Assembly (NCBI GenBank): GCA_021229015.1
Contig: CM037777.1
Location: 65,379,946-65,443,945, forward strand
Source of the DNA: Solen grandis
Taxonomy: Eukaryota > Mollusca > Bivalvia > Adapedonta > Solenidae
DNA: 64,000 nucleotides
Direction: 5' to 3'
The translations under genes and the position numbers were made by a program. The notes under the pieces were generated by a model, which worked only from the letters and a program-made list of their open reading frames with translations, did no database searches and was not told where the DNA came from. Positions 46,676 to 59,090 of this stretch are shown here, in pieces. Each line of letters begins with the position of its first letter. Position 1 is the first letter of the stretch.

Positions 46676-48780
46676 AACCCGTTTAAAATTTGATCAAACT
46701 GAAAATCAATTAAACGGAATACGAAGAAGACATTAGGAAATGAGAGTGTATCCTATTCATTCTGTGAAAATTTTAGGAAAATCCATTCATTTAAAATGAC
46801 TGCAGAGCGCATACAAACTTTTTGACCTGACGTCTATTCTGACATCATATGAATATGAATGTCATTGCATTTAAACATTCTAAAATACATGTTATCAAAT
46901 TTCATCACTCTGGACCATTGGGATCACATCGAATTTATTGCACAAGAAAGGAAAACATGTAAGAACGTCATGACGTAAAATGACGTCGGGCCTGTGAAAT
47001 TATAAAGAAAACCTTTGAAATTACAACATGAGCAAATTTCAGCTTTCTATCTCATCTGGGGGCTCTGAAATATTTAAGTTATTTTAAGGTCATATTTTCG
47101 AAACTTGGTTTCACTAAAGAGCCTTGGTATTTTCAATATTTAAAAAGGAAAGTAAGGATGCACGACTAAAGGGTAACTTATACCCTCTGAGAAAATTTAC
47201 AAGAATATTCACAAATAAATTCTGCAGAGCACGTACAAACGTTTTACGCGACGTCACAGTGACCGTGACGTCACTAAAGGCATCAAATTCAAGACAAAAC
47301 TGTCAACATTTTGCTCCGCTTGAACATAGAAAATTACCAGTAAGAATTTCGTTTCTTCATATCGATTTCAATGGGACAAGTGTGAGTCTAAGGAAAAAAA
47401 ACTTTTTCCATGAAATATTGAATTTCCTTCAGCAGATTAGCCGTTTTTTTTTATTCAAACACTACGTGAAATTATAGAAAGTGAAGTGATTTTATAGGTA
47501 TCTGAACTGAAACCAAGGTTAACTTGGATTAACCAATTTAAAAAGGGAAAGGGGACAACTAGAGCGTAACATACACATTCTGTGAAATATTGATGAATAT
47601 CGGTCAAGAAATAATAGCTGTAGACTGCGTACAAACTTTTGCAGACAACGTCAAGTTTGACGTCATATGACATCATAGGCATAAGAAAATCAATGAAATG
47701 AAATATTATGTGTCTTAAATATAGGCCTTTAATTTTCATGCCATTGGGGACCTTAACAACATAGAGAAATTAACCTGCAGATATAAGAAATTCTTTTTTA
47801 CCGTATGGCGTCATATGACGTCAATTGACGTTCGTCGTCACAAAATAAAATAAAATGTCTCAGAGACTAATATTCATTCTAAATATCAGCTTTCTAACTC
47901 ATCTGGAAGCTATTTTATACGTATTTGCAATTTGACGTCAATGGCTTGAATCTTGGATTCGCAATAGAACCATTATCTTTTCGAATTTGGAAAACCGGAA
48001 ACCGGTATACACAACTAGAGCGTTGCATATACATTCTGTGAAATTTTGATGAAAATCGGTCCAAAAATAAAGGCTGTAGATCGCGTAAAACCTTTTTTAT
48101 CCTGGCGTCAAATCTGACGTTAAATGACGTCAAATGAATATAAATACATTGCATTCAAAAGCATATGGTTTGATGTATATGCCATTAAATTTCCATGGTC
48201 CTTAAGACTTTATAAAACATATCTAAATTAATGTGTATGTATCAGATTTTTTTAATTTATGACGTCATATGACGTTAAATGATGTTTTATCTTCACAGAT
48301 TGTAAAACACACTTGAAGACTTATGATCTCTCTCAATATCAGCTTTCTAACTCATCTGGAAGCGATTTTAAATGTATTTGAAATTTGACGTTAACATTAA
48401 ATCTTTGCCTTTTTGAATATTGAAAAACGGACACCGGGATGCACAACTAGAGCGCAAAATACATATTCTCTGAAATTTTGATGAAAATCAGTCCAGAAAT
48501 AATGGCTGTAGACCGCGTACAAACATTTGTAGATAACGTAAAGTGTGTCGTCATATGACGTCATAGGTATAAGTTAATCAATGAAATGATATATTCAGTA
48601 TCTTAAATATAGGTAATAAACTTTTCATGCCCCTGGGATATTTGCAACATAAAGAAATTAACGCGTAGATAAAAGGTATTCTTTTTGACGTGATAACGTC
48701 ATAAGACGTCAAATAACGTTCGTCCTAATAGAATAGAAAAAAGTCGTTGAGACTAATATTCAGTCCAAATATCAGCTTGC

Positions 48781-49686
48781 TAACTCATCTGGAAGCGATT
48801 TTATACAAATTTGAAATTTGACGTCAATGGTTCGAATCTTGGATTCGCCATAGAACCATTGTCTTTTCGAATTTGGAAAACCAGACACCGGGGTACTCAA
48901 CTAGAGCATTACATATGCATTCTGTGAAATTTTGATGTAAATCGGTCTAGAAATAATGGCTGTATACCGCGTAAAGCCTTTTTTTCCTCACGTCAAACCT
49001 GACGTCTTATAACATCATATGAATATGAAATAGATTGCATTCAAAAGTACATTGTTTATGGCATATGCAATTAATTTCCATGGTCCTGGTAACTTCCTAA
49101 CAAATTCAAATCAACGCGTAGATATCAGAATTTCTTTTTGATCTAATGACGTCATATGACGTCAAATGACGTACACCTTAGCAGAATGTAAATCACTCCT
49201 GGAGACTTATAAACTATATAAATATCAGCTTTTTAACTCATCTGGAAGCGATTTTATACAAATTTGAAATTTGACGTCAATGGTTCGAATCTTGGATTCG
49301 CCATAGAACCATTGTCTTTTCGAATTTGGAAAACCAGACACCGGGGTACTCAACTAGAGCATTACATATGCATTCTGTGAAATTTTGATGTAAATCGGTC
49401 TAGAAATAATGGCTGTATACCGCGTAAAGCCTTTTTTTCCTCACGTCAAACCTGACGTCTTATAACATCATATGAATATGAAATAGATTGCATTCAAAAG
49501 TACATTGTTTATGGCATATGCAATTAATTTCCATGGTCCTGGTAACTTCCTAACAAATTCAAATCAACGCGTAGATATCAGAATTTCTTTTTGATCTAAT
49601 GACGTCATATGACGTCAAATGACGTACACCTTAGCAGAATGTAAATCACTCCTGGAGACTTATAAACTATATAAATATCAGCTTTT
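48781..49686. repeat. Tandem duplication, 453 bp twice, no difference seen
   Basis: By eye, 48,781-49,233 and 49,234-49,686 are the same throughout, whereas other neighbouring core units differ at many positions. It is either a very recent unequal exchange or an assembly duplication. Confidence 0.8.
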
Positions 49687-49993
49687 TAACTCATCTGGAA
49701 GCGATTTTATACGTATTTGAAATTTGAAGTCAATGATTCGAATCTTGGATTCGCTATAAAACCTTTGCCTTTTCGAATTTGGAAAAACGGCCACAAGGAT
49801 GCACAACTATAGCGTAACATACACTTTCTGTGAAATTTTAATGAAAATCGGTCCAGAAATAATGGCTGTAGACCGCGTACAAATACATTTAGACGTCAAA
49901 ATACATCATAGGCAAATGAAAATAATTGATATGCAAAAAGCTCAATGTGAAGTACAGGCAATTAAATTTTCACGGTGCTCGGAGGTTTGCAAA

Positions 49994-50535
49994 TTCACGA
50001 GTCGCCTTATTTGAAAAACATTTCTTTGTTCAATGGCTTGTTTATACTGTTAACAGCGATTTTTCAAACATTTTTGTTGCAATGTTTTATCAGACATTTT
50101 ACCCAAAAGAATATTGTTGAGTATTACCTGTCAGTTATGTAGTCGCAATATCATTGGTTTTCATGAAAGCAATCCCATTCAGTTCACGAGTCGCATGATT
50201 CGAAAAACATTTCTTCGTTCAATGGCTTGTTGATACTGTTAACAGCGATCTTTCAATCATTATATTTTTGTTGCAATGTTTAATCAGACTTTTTACCCAA
50301 AATAATATTGTTGAGTATTACCTGTCAGTTATGTAGTCGCGATATCATCTGTTTTCACGAAAGCAATCCCATTCAAGTCACGAGTCGCATGTTTCGAAAA
50401 ACATATTTCTTCGTTCAATGGCTTGTTGAATACTGTTAACAGTGATCTTTCAAACATTTTTGTCGCAATGTTTAAGCAGACATTTTACCAAGAAGTATAC
50501 TTTTAAGTATTACCTGTCTGTTATGTAGCCGCAAA
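49994..50535 (+). repeat. 190-bp satellite, about 2.8 units
   Basis: Units start TTCACGAGTCGC at 49,994 and 50,183 and TCACGAGTCGC near 50,379. Shared internal phrases are TTCAATGGCTTGTT, ACTGTTAACAG and GAGTATTACCTGTC. It contains GTTAAC and no TGACGTCA, so it is unrelated to the core arrays. Confidence 0.75.
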
Positions 50536-50729
50536 CTTGAAAAAAAAATTTACGGACTTCGGGTACTGCAACGTTATATGTGTGTGTTGCTTTATGATGG
50601 CAACAAACGACAATTGTACTCGATAAACAAGAATTGCAAACGACAAACAACAGTATAAAATGACACACGACAATGCGATATGCCACTCGACATTATTACG
50701 AACTAATCAATTTCCATTGAATTACTATC
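50536..50729. other. No gene seen
   Basis: A short stretch with repeated ACGACAA-type words (near 50,608-50,690) and nothing else recognisable. Confidence 0.4.
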
Positions 50730-52670
50730 ATTTTCCTGAATATATCGCATTAATTTCTTAGTGTTGTTTCAAATTGATGTCACCAAGGAAGGGAATGCAA
50801 AAAATGCATAAAAATCAGACTTCAATTATTTTAGTTATAAAGAGTGATTTCAAGCCAACCGCCCCCTAGCGGCAAAACGAGAAACAAAATTGAGTAAATA
50901 TTTTCTATTAGGTACCTAGCAATGCAGCAAATGGTTCAATCAAGTATACAAGTATATACACAATTTGAATCATAAAAAAATGATTTACAATTGTTCTAAA
51001 GAGGATCAAAACTTGGTCTGTTGTAATATGACCAAATCAAGTCCGATCTTCAAAAACTAAACTTCACTGGAAAGGGCTCTTCAGGAACTAAAACTTTTGT
51101 TCATATACTTTCAATGAAATATTTTTTGTTTTGGAGCTATTTGGAGCCGAATAAAAACACAATAATCGTAATATGACCTTGACCTTTGCAATTTCATTTT
51201 AACTTTTTAATTGTGTTGTCCTTTCAATTATAACAATACATAACTTGTGAAAATATCATGAAGAATGAACTAAAAATAAAGTCAGGAGCGACAAAAAACA
51301 TGTTTTTGAAATTTTAATTTTTCCTAAATTTTAGTGAAGTTTGACCGTTTCTAGAGGACAAACCATGCATTTCTTAAAATTTCCCACCCAGTAGTTTTGT
51401 GCGTATATGTCTTGCAAATCATTTGCAGCAAACAGAATTCTTCTATCTGATGTCCAACAAAAATGGGTAGGTTTTTCGCAGACCTACCATCATCTGCACA
51501 GTTTTTTGCGAGGTTCGAACTTTCAACCTTCCGTTACTAGCTCAAAAAGTTTCAGCCATTTATACCTAGAAACTAACATATTTTATTAGGCTTTCAACAA
51601 GGAATATAATGCAACAAACCACATTTGAACCAGACTTCAACTTTTTGAGTTATAAGTAGAAGAGTGTTTTCAAGCTAAGCGCCCCCTAGCGACAGAATTA
51701 GAAACACAATTAAGCAAAATTTTACCATTAGTACCTAGCAATGAACAAATTAAATTTCTTATATATCACAATTTGAAGCATATAAACTGATTTACAATTA
51801 TTAAAAAAAAAGGATCAAAATTTTGACTGCCGTAAAATGACCAAATCAAGTCCGATCTTTAAAAACTAAACATCATTGGAAAGAGCTCCTCAAAAACTTA
51901 AACTTTTGTACATATACTTTTAAAGAAATATTTTTAGGTTTGGAGCTATTTTGCGCCGAATATAAACACAATAATCGTAATATGACCTTGACCTTTGCAT
52001 TTATTTTTTAAATTTTTAATTGTGAGGCCCTTTCAGACATAACAATACATGAACATTTCATGAAGAATGAACCAAACACAAAGTCAGGAGCGACAAAAAC
52101 AAAAAAAACATGTTTTTGAAATTTTAACTTTTCCTAAAATTTAGTGAAGTTTGACCGTTTCCAGGGGACAAACCATGCATTTCTTAAATTCGCTACCCCA
52201 TATATTTTGTGCGCATTTGTCTTGCAAATCGTATGCAGCAAACTGAATTCTTCTATCTGATCTCTTACAAAAATGGATAGGTTTTTTGTAGACCTCCCCT
52301 CATTTGCGCAGTTTTTTGCGAGGTTCGAACATTCAACCTTCTGTAACTCAAAAACTTCCAGCGACACGTACCTTGAAACTATCATATTTTATTAGGCCAT
52401 CAACATGGAATAGAACGCAAAACCCGCATTTGAATCGGACCTCAAATAACTGAGATATTAGCCAATTATACAGTTCATGCAAAACGCCCCCTAGAGGGAA
52501 ATGTTAGACATAAATGAAAATTTTCTCAACGTTAGGATCATCTTCAAATACTTGGTAAAAAGTGATTAAAATTTCATAAATGTGGCTTTTCTGATCACGG
52601 AGATGTGCCGTTAATAAAAAAGGGTTAGAATAATAATAATAAAAAAAAACAAAAACAAAAAAAACAACCC
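50730..52670 (-). mobile_element. Tandem repeat of about 815-bp units
   Basis: Two diverged full units and a partial third are marked by CGCCCCCTAG at 50,860, 51,680 and 52,485. Each unit has GGAGCTATTT, ATATGACCTTGACCTTTGCA, AAGTCAGGAGCGACAAAAA and TTTTTTGCGAGGTTCGAAC. It ends in an AAT/A-rich tail (52,629-52,676) directly before terminus 10, so it is probably another member of the superfamily. Confidence 0.6.
50860..50872 (-). promoter_or_regulatory. CTCF-like motif
   Basis: CGCCCCCTAGCGG is close to the CTCF core CGCCCCCTnGTGG. Related sites lie at 51,680-51,692 (CGCCCCCTAGCGA) and 52,485-52,497 (CGCCCCCTAGAGG), one per repeat unit. Binding is inferred only from motif similarity. Confidence 0.3.
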
Positions 52671-52677
52671 AAAAAAC

Positions 52678-52719
52678 CTAGAAGTCGTTTGTTTAAGATA
52701 CAAACGAAGCGGCTTTCCG
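52678..52719 (-). repeat. Hairpin-CTAG element end (10), divergent
   Basis: CTAG is at 52,678-52,681. TCGTTTGT (52,685-52,692) pairs perfectly with ACAAACGA (52,701 region, 52,700-52,707) around loop TTAAGAT. The inner flank is AGCGGCTTTCCG, diverged from GGACTTTCTGC. The stem survives despite flank divergence. Confidence 0.65.
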
Positions 52720-55426
52720 TTTGCTTATTTCAAAGGTATTGAATATATAAGTTAATACAGAGAAATGGAATAATGATGCATAATGATGTAAGATTTAATA
52801 CGGAAATCACCATTATCATAGATATAAACTTATATTCAAAAATAAGCTTTAAATCTTTTTTTATTTTCATCTTCTTAAAAAGATATCGATAAAGCATATA
52901 ATATGGATCTTATGTGATTACGCAACCGTTTACTTTCATGCAAAAAAAAAGGAAACTTTTAAGATAATAGTATCCTCAAGGTTTTTTTTACGTTATTCAA
53001 TCGATTTTGATTTTTTTTTCATTCTTTATTTAATATCTTTTTCTTCGTAAGCATATGACTAACCAAATATCCATTGCAATTTGATCCACAATTGAAATTG
53101 TAAAAAAAGAAAAAAATACTTTGAAATCCATGACTTTCAACCTTTAATTTGATTGAGTTTTACGTTTGCAAAAATAGATGGAAACAAAGGAAGAGGTGTA
53201 AGTAAAATCATGAAAATAATTTCTTATTTCTATTTTATTAAGGTTATAAACGTTTTGAAACTTTCAACAATTCATTTGCTTTATATATTTGCTTAGTTTT
53301 ACAGATTAAGAAAAGAAACTGTTAAACATTTAGAAAACATAAAAAATGAATAGGTAGATATACATGTATTTGTCATTTTCTTAAGGTTTGCAGAAAGCCG
53401 TGAAAGCAAATGCACTAAATAATCCGTATAGGTTTTCTGGCTCTAGTATAATTTTACTAATTCATCGTAAATGCGACTCTTTTAGTAAAAAATGTACCAC
53501 AATTCACTATTCAACGCAGGCACTCTTTCCTGCAAAAGAACAATCGGATATTGCTCAACCAACCCAATGACCGCTTTCATTTCTTTCTTAAAAATTAATA
53601 TATTTTCATGAATTAAGCCTATAAAGAAAAACATGAAAAGGTCATGTTTGATAACGTAATCAATTGAACTTTTCTGTGCATGTCAAGGCAGGCAATATTA
53701 CTTATTTAAAGTTAATATGTCCACTCTTATGAATTTTTAATACAAATTGAAATGAATGATTTTAATATTTCAACCACGGCAAAATCAAGTTACTAAAGAA
53801 AAGTATCTGTTTTGGAAGGACATGATTAGCTAACGTTCTATTAATCCAGAAAAAAATGTCTTCGAGAATGTGAACAGGTTTGTTTTCACATTTTCAAGTA
53901 AGCGTTCCATCAAACATGAATATCTACCATGTTTGATGGCGTAATAACTAAAATTTTCAAACGCTTATGAACGTACTAATTTTCGACATTCTTTAAAATT
54001 TTAAGTTCATTGATCTAATTGGCGATTTTATATACTTTTTAAAAAAATAATTATTGCTTTAGTATTCAAGACGTCATAACCACGTGATAAATCAAACATT
54101 TCTTGCAGTATGCATCACTTCAATTTTAACTCTTAAATTCTGAAGATTTCAATTAAGATTGATTCAAAATTCATTGTATCAGAGGAAGAGAAATGTTAAA
54201 AATAGGCCTTTTCGTTTTTTTAATGACGTCATAACCACGTGACTTAAAAGAGAATCATTCAGAAAAAAAGAATGTAAACCTCTATGCCGATATGCTGTCC
54301 AATTTTCATGCTTCTAACGCATCAGGGGGCTTTATAACATTAAAATGTAATTTTAGGACCTAAGTTCGAATCTCGGTTTTGCCATAAAATCTCAATCTTT
54401 TCGAATTTGGAAATTCGAATGCTAAGATGCAAATCTACATCATAAAATACATCTTCTGTGAAAATATCAAGACAATCGGACCAAAATTGAAGGTTCTAGA
54501 GTGAGAACAAAATTTTGAAGTTGACGTCAAATCTGACGTCATTTGACGTCATTGAAAATTGAAAATAAATGAATTTATAAATATAAACTTTTTAAACGCT
54601 TCAATAAAATTTTCAAAAAGATTGAGTCAAAAGTCATGATACCAGAGCGAAAGAAATTTTTCAAAAAGTTTTTTTTTGGTCGTTTTTATGACGTCATAAC
54701 CACGTGACTTAAGAAAAAATCCTTTGAGAAATAGAAAGAAGACTTCTAGGCCGATTGCTGTCCAATTTTCATGCTTGTAACGCATCAGGGGGCTTTTTAA
54801 CATTAAAATGTAATTTAAGGACCTAAGTTCGAATCTTGGTTTTGACATGGTATCTTTATATATTCGAATTTGGAAATTTGAATGCCAAAGTGCACATCTA
54901 CCTCCTAAAATACATCTTCTGTGAAAATATCAAAATAATCGGACCAGAATTAAAGCCTTTAGAGCGCAAACAACCTTTTAAAGCTGACGTCAAAGCTGAC
55001 GTCATTTGACGTCATTGAAAATTAAAAATAAATGAATTTATAAATGTAACATTTTTAATCGCTGTAATACAATTTTCAAAAAGATTGAGTCAAAAGTCAT
55101 GATACCAGAGCGAAATTAATTTGTAAAAAAGTTGCTTTTTGTCGTTTTTATTACGCCTGGGTGCACATCTACATTTTGAAATACATCTACTGTGAAAATA
55201 TCAAGAAAATCGGATCAGAATTGAAGGCTCTAGAGTGCGAATAAACTTTTAAAACTGACGTCAAATCTGACGTCATTTAACGTCATTGAAAATTGAAAAC
55301 ACTTGATTTTAAAAAATTATACTTTTTTGTCGAAGCATTTTAATTTTCATGTTGCTTGGCCATTGGCAACATATATAAATTAACTCTTGAATTAGGTTGG
55401 AATAATAAAAACAATAAGAAGAAGAA
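52678..55426 (-). mobile_element. Hairpin-CTAG element, paralog of 32.4-35.6 kb
   Basis: Uninterrupted version of the 32,416 element. It includes the empty SINE site AATTCATCGTAAATGCGAC near 53,460. Core landmarks recur near 54,290, 54,760 and beyond, with TGACGTCATTTGACGTCATTGA near 54,533, 54,995 and 55,268. The tail is AAT/AAG-rich. Confidence 0.65.
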
Positions 55427-55466
55427 CTAGATTTCATTCGTTGATACGAATGATAGGACTTTCTGC
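55427..55466 (-). repeat. Hairpin-CTAG element end (11)
   Basis: CTAG is at 55,427-55,430. The stem TCATTCGT/ACGAATGA with loop TGAT is perfect. TAGGACTTTCTGC follows. Confidence 0.7.
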
Positions 55467-58460
55467 TACATTTGTCAAACACTAAAAGCAAAAAAACTAA
55501 AAGGATATGAAATTCCTGCCTTTAACTTGCTTTTGTATGGCCATAACTTCAATAAACCTTGAAAAAATAAACCGTTTAATTTGGAGGATATGGCAAAAGT
55601 AACTGAAATTCATGTAATAAATCAAATTTATTGAAAATGTTACAATTCGATTTTCACATGATTCGGTCTACCTTAGAGGTTTTCAAGATATAAGTAATGA
55701 TTGAACTTAATATTTTTCCGGAAATGGAAGTGACATTGTTCCATAGGATCACATGATGCACTTCAGTAAAAATTCATGCAAATCAAACAAAAAATAAGGC
55801 CTACAGGTCTTAAAACCCGTTTAATTTTAACAAAATTAACTTTGACCTTAGGAGGTCACATGACAGTATATGACGTTCATCTTCTAAGAATGAAAAAAAG
55901 ACTTTGAGACTTATATTAAGTCCAAATATTAGCTTTCTATCTTATCTGAAAGTGATTTTATACGTATCTGAACTGAAATTTGACGTCAATGCTTCTAATA
56001 TTGGATTAGCCCTAAAATCCTTGCTTTTTCAAAATTTGGAAAAACGGAGACCGGTTGGCACACCTAGAGCATAACATACACATTCTGTGAAATTTTGATG
56101 AAAATCCGTCCTGAAATAATAGCTGTACACCGCGTACAAACTCGTCTAGACAACGTCAAGTTTGATGTCATATGACGTCATAGGCATAAGAAAATCGATG
56201 AAATGAAATATGAAGTATCTTAAATATATCAAGTAATGGAACTTTGCAACATATAGAAATTAACTCGTAGATATCAAACATTCCTCTTGACATTATGACG
56301 TCTTATGTGTAAATGTTAGAGAAAGGAATTACGTATTTGAAATTTGATGTCAATGGTTCGAAACTTGGATTCGCCGTAGAATCATTGTATTTTCGGATTT
56401 GGAAAACTGGATCCGGGATCCACAACTAGAGCGTTACATATACAATCTGTGAAATTTTGATGAATATCGGTCCTAAAATAATGGCTGTACATCGCGTAAA
56501 ACACTTTGTCCTGACGTCAAATCTGACGTGATAAAATGTCACATTAATATGAAAAACATTGCATTCAAAAGCACATGGACAGATGTATATACCATTTAAT
56601 TTTCATGGTCCTGGGAACTTAACAACATATTTAAATTAACGCGTATATATCAGAAATTCTTTTTTACCTTATGACGTCATATAATGACAAATGACGTTCA
56701 TCTTCATAGAATGTAAAGCACTCTTGGAGACTTATTTACTTTCCAACTATTAGATTTCTAACTCATCTGGAAACGATTTTATACGAATTTAAAATTTGAC
56801 GTCAATAGTTCGAATATTGGATACGCCATAAAACCTTTGCATTTTTGAATTTGGAAGAACGGACACCGGGATGCTCAACTATAACCTAATATACACATTC
56901 TGTGAAATTTTGATGAAAATCGGTTCATAAACAATGGCTGTAGACCGCGTACAAACTTTTGTAGCATATGGCAAGTGTAACGTCATATGACGTCATAGGC
57001 ATATAAACTGTAGAATTAAAAATATCAACGTTTGAAGCAAAATGTCATATAATTTCCATTTCCATGGACCATTTTAACATATAGAAATTTTCTTGTAAAT
57101 ATCAGAAATATATTTTCATGTAATGACGTCATCTGACATCACATGACGTTCATTTTCACAAAATCGTTCAGTCATCCATAGACCTACATAATGATCAAAT
57201 ATCAACTTTCTATCTCATATGGGACCGATTTTATAAGCATTTGAAAATTAACGACCTCGGTTCGAATCTTGGATTCTCCATAGAACCATGGTCTTTTAGA
57301 ATTTTGAAAAACGGATTGCTGGAGGCACAACTAGATCTTAATATACACATTCTGTGAAAATTTGATGAACATCGGTTCATAAGTAATGGCTGTAGACCGC
57401 GTACAAAGTTTTGTAGATTATGTCAAGTGTGACGTCATATGACGTCATATGCCTATAAAAAATATTGAAATAGAAATTATATCGTGTGAAACATATGCCA
57501 TTAAATTTTTATTGCTCTGCGACCATTTCAACATATAGAAATAATCTTGTTAATGTTAGTAATATATTTTCATATAATGACGTCACGTGACGTCATATGA
57601 TGCAAATTTTCAAAATATTTTTAAGACTCCGAGAGACCTACATACTGACCAATTATCAAAATTTACGACCTTGGTTCGAATCTTGGATTCGCTATAGAAC
57701 CTTGGCTATTTCGAATTTTGAGAAACGGACACCGGGATGCACAACTAGAAATTAATATACACATTCTGTGAAAATTTGATGAAAATAGCTTCATCAATAA
57801 TGGCTCTGGACCGCGTACAATCTTTTGTAGCTTATTTCACGTGTGACGTCATATGACGTCATAGAGATATGAAAATCATAGAAATCAAAATTTCAGCGTT
57901 TGAAGCATGTGTCATTAAATTTTCATTGCCCTTCGACAATTTCAACATATAGAAATATTCTTGTTAATTTTATCATATAATGACGTCACGTGACATCATA
58001 TGACATTTATTTTCACAAAATGTTTAAAACTTCTAGAGACCTATATACTGATTAAATATCAACTTTCTATCTTAAATAGGACAGATTTTATAAGCATTTA
58101 AAAATTTACGACATTGGTTCGAATCTTGGATTCGCTAAAGAACCATGGACTTTTCGAATTTTGGAAAACGGACACTGGGATGCACAACTAGGACTTAATA
58201 TACACAATCTGTGAAAATTTGATGAAAATCAGTTCATAAACAATGGCTGTAGACCGCGTACAAACTTTTGTAGCATATTTCAAATGTGACGTCATATGAC
58301 GTCATAGGCATATGAAAATCATAGAAAACAAAATATCCTCACCGTCACGTGACTAATAAGTCATAAAAATTTCATCGTCCTAGGAGTATTGCAACATAGA
58401 AAAATAAGCGTTTAGTTAGGGAGAAAAAAAGAATAATAATAATAAAAAAACAGTACAAAC
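55427..58460 (-). mobile_element. Hairpin-CTAG element with about five core units
   Basis: The left segment is as in 9,374 (CATTGTTCCATAGGATCACATG near 55,735). Core landmarks lie near 55,998, 56,352, 56,808, 57,262, 57,668 and 58,118, the later ones missing parts. TGACGTCATATGACGTCA occurs in several (for example 57,430-57,447). The tail is AAT-rich at about 58,431-58,450. Confidence 0.6.
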
Positions 58461-58464
58461 CCAA

Positions 58465-58496
58465 TAGGACTTTCTGCCAGTAGGCAGAAAGTCCTA
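58465..58496. repeat. Perfect 14-bp hairpin at element junction
   Basis: TAGGACTTTCTGCC (58,465-58,478) and GGCAGAAAGTCCTA (58,483-58,496) flank loop AGTA. It sits between the tail CAAACCCAA and the next element end. It is the intact form of the cluster at 8,591-8,760. Confidence 0.75.
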
Positions 58497-58497
58497 A

Positions 58498-58535
58498 CTA
58501 TATTATTCGTGAAAACGAAGGATAGGACTTTCTGC
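58498..58535 (-). repeat. Hairpin element end (12), CTAT variant
   Basis: The terminal tetramer is CTAT. TTCGT pairs with ACGAA around GAAA. GATAGGACTTTCTGC is intact. Confidence 0.6.
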
Positions 58536-59090
58536 AAGCTATGTTAATGCAAAAAGCAGGAGATAGAAGTTTCATGTAATGACTCACTTCTGGTAGTATT
58601 TCATGTTCATGCTGAACAATTGACATTATATTCCGAAATTAGTGCAAATGATAAGAACTAAGTATTAGTCTGTGACGTAACATGATGTCATATGACGTCA
58701 GGACATGACTGCAAACTTGATTTCTAGTTTAAAGGTCCTATGTTCGAATCTTCCTTCAGCCACAATACTTCGGTCTTTCGAAATTAAGGTTAGCTGACAA
58801 AATATTCACACCTTAGTTTCAAGATGTACCATCTGTGAAAATTTGAAGAAAATCGGACCATAAATGGCGACTGTAGAGCGTGAACACCAATTTTCACTAT
58901 TTTTAGCTCAGACGTCACATGACGTCATAGGGTGCTGAAGATGCTTTTGTTCAAAAGCGCATATATTTTACTGTCATAACTCTGAAATATTCATTATTTT
59001 GAACAACTGGCATCATGTCGAAATCATTGCCCTAAAATGAAAATTAAGAAGTATGCTTATGACGTCACATGACGTCATTTGACGTCACGA

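Larger units (their letters stand above)
46637..49993 (-). mobile_element. Hairpin-CTAG element with about five core units
   Basis: Core landmarks TTCGAATCTTGGATTCGC or variants lie near 47,941, 48,390, 48,828, 49,279 and 49,735, spaced about 440-456 bp. The element includes an exact tandem duplication (48,781-49,233 and 49,234-49,686). It is truncated at the 190-bp satellite. Confidence 0.6.

Noticed and set aside
47124..47739. Frames of 117 and 94 residues
   Set aside because: Both lie in the hairpin-CTAG element body and core units. Composition is repeat-like and there are no domains.
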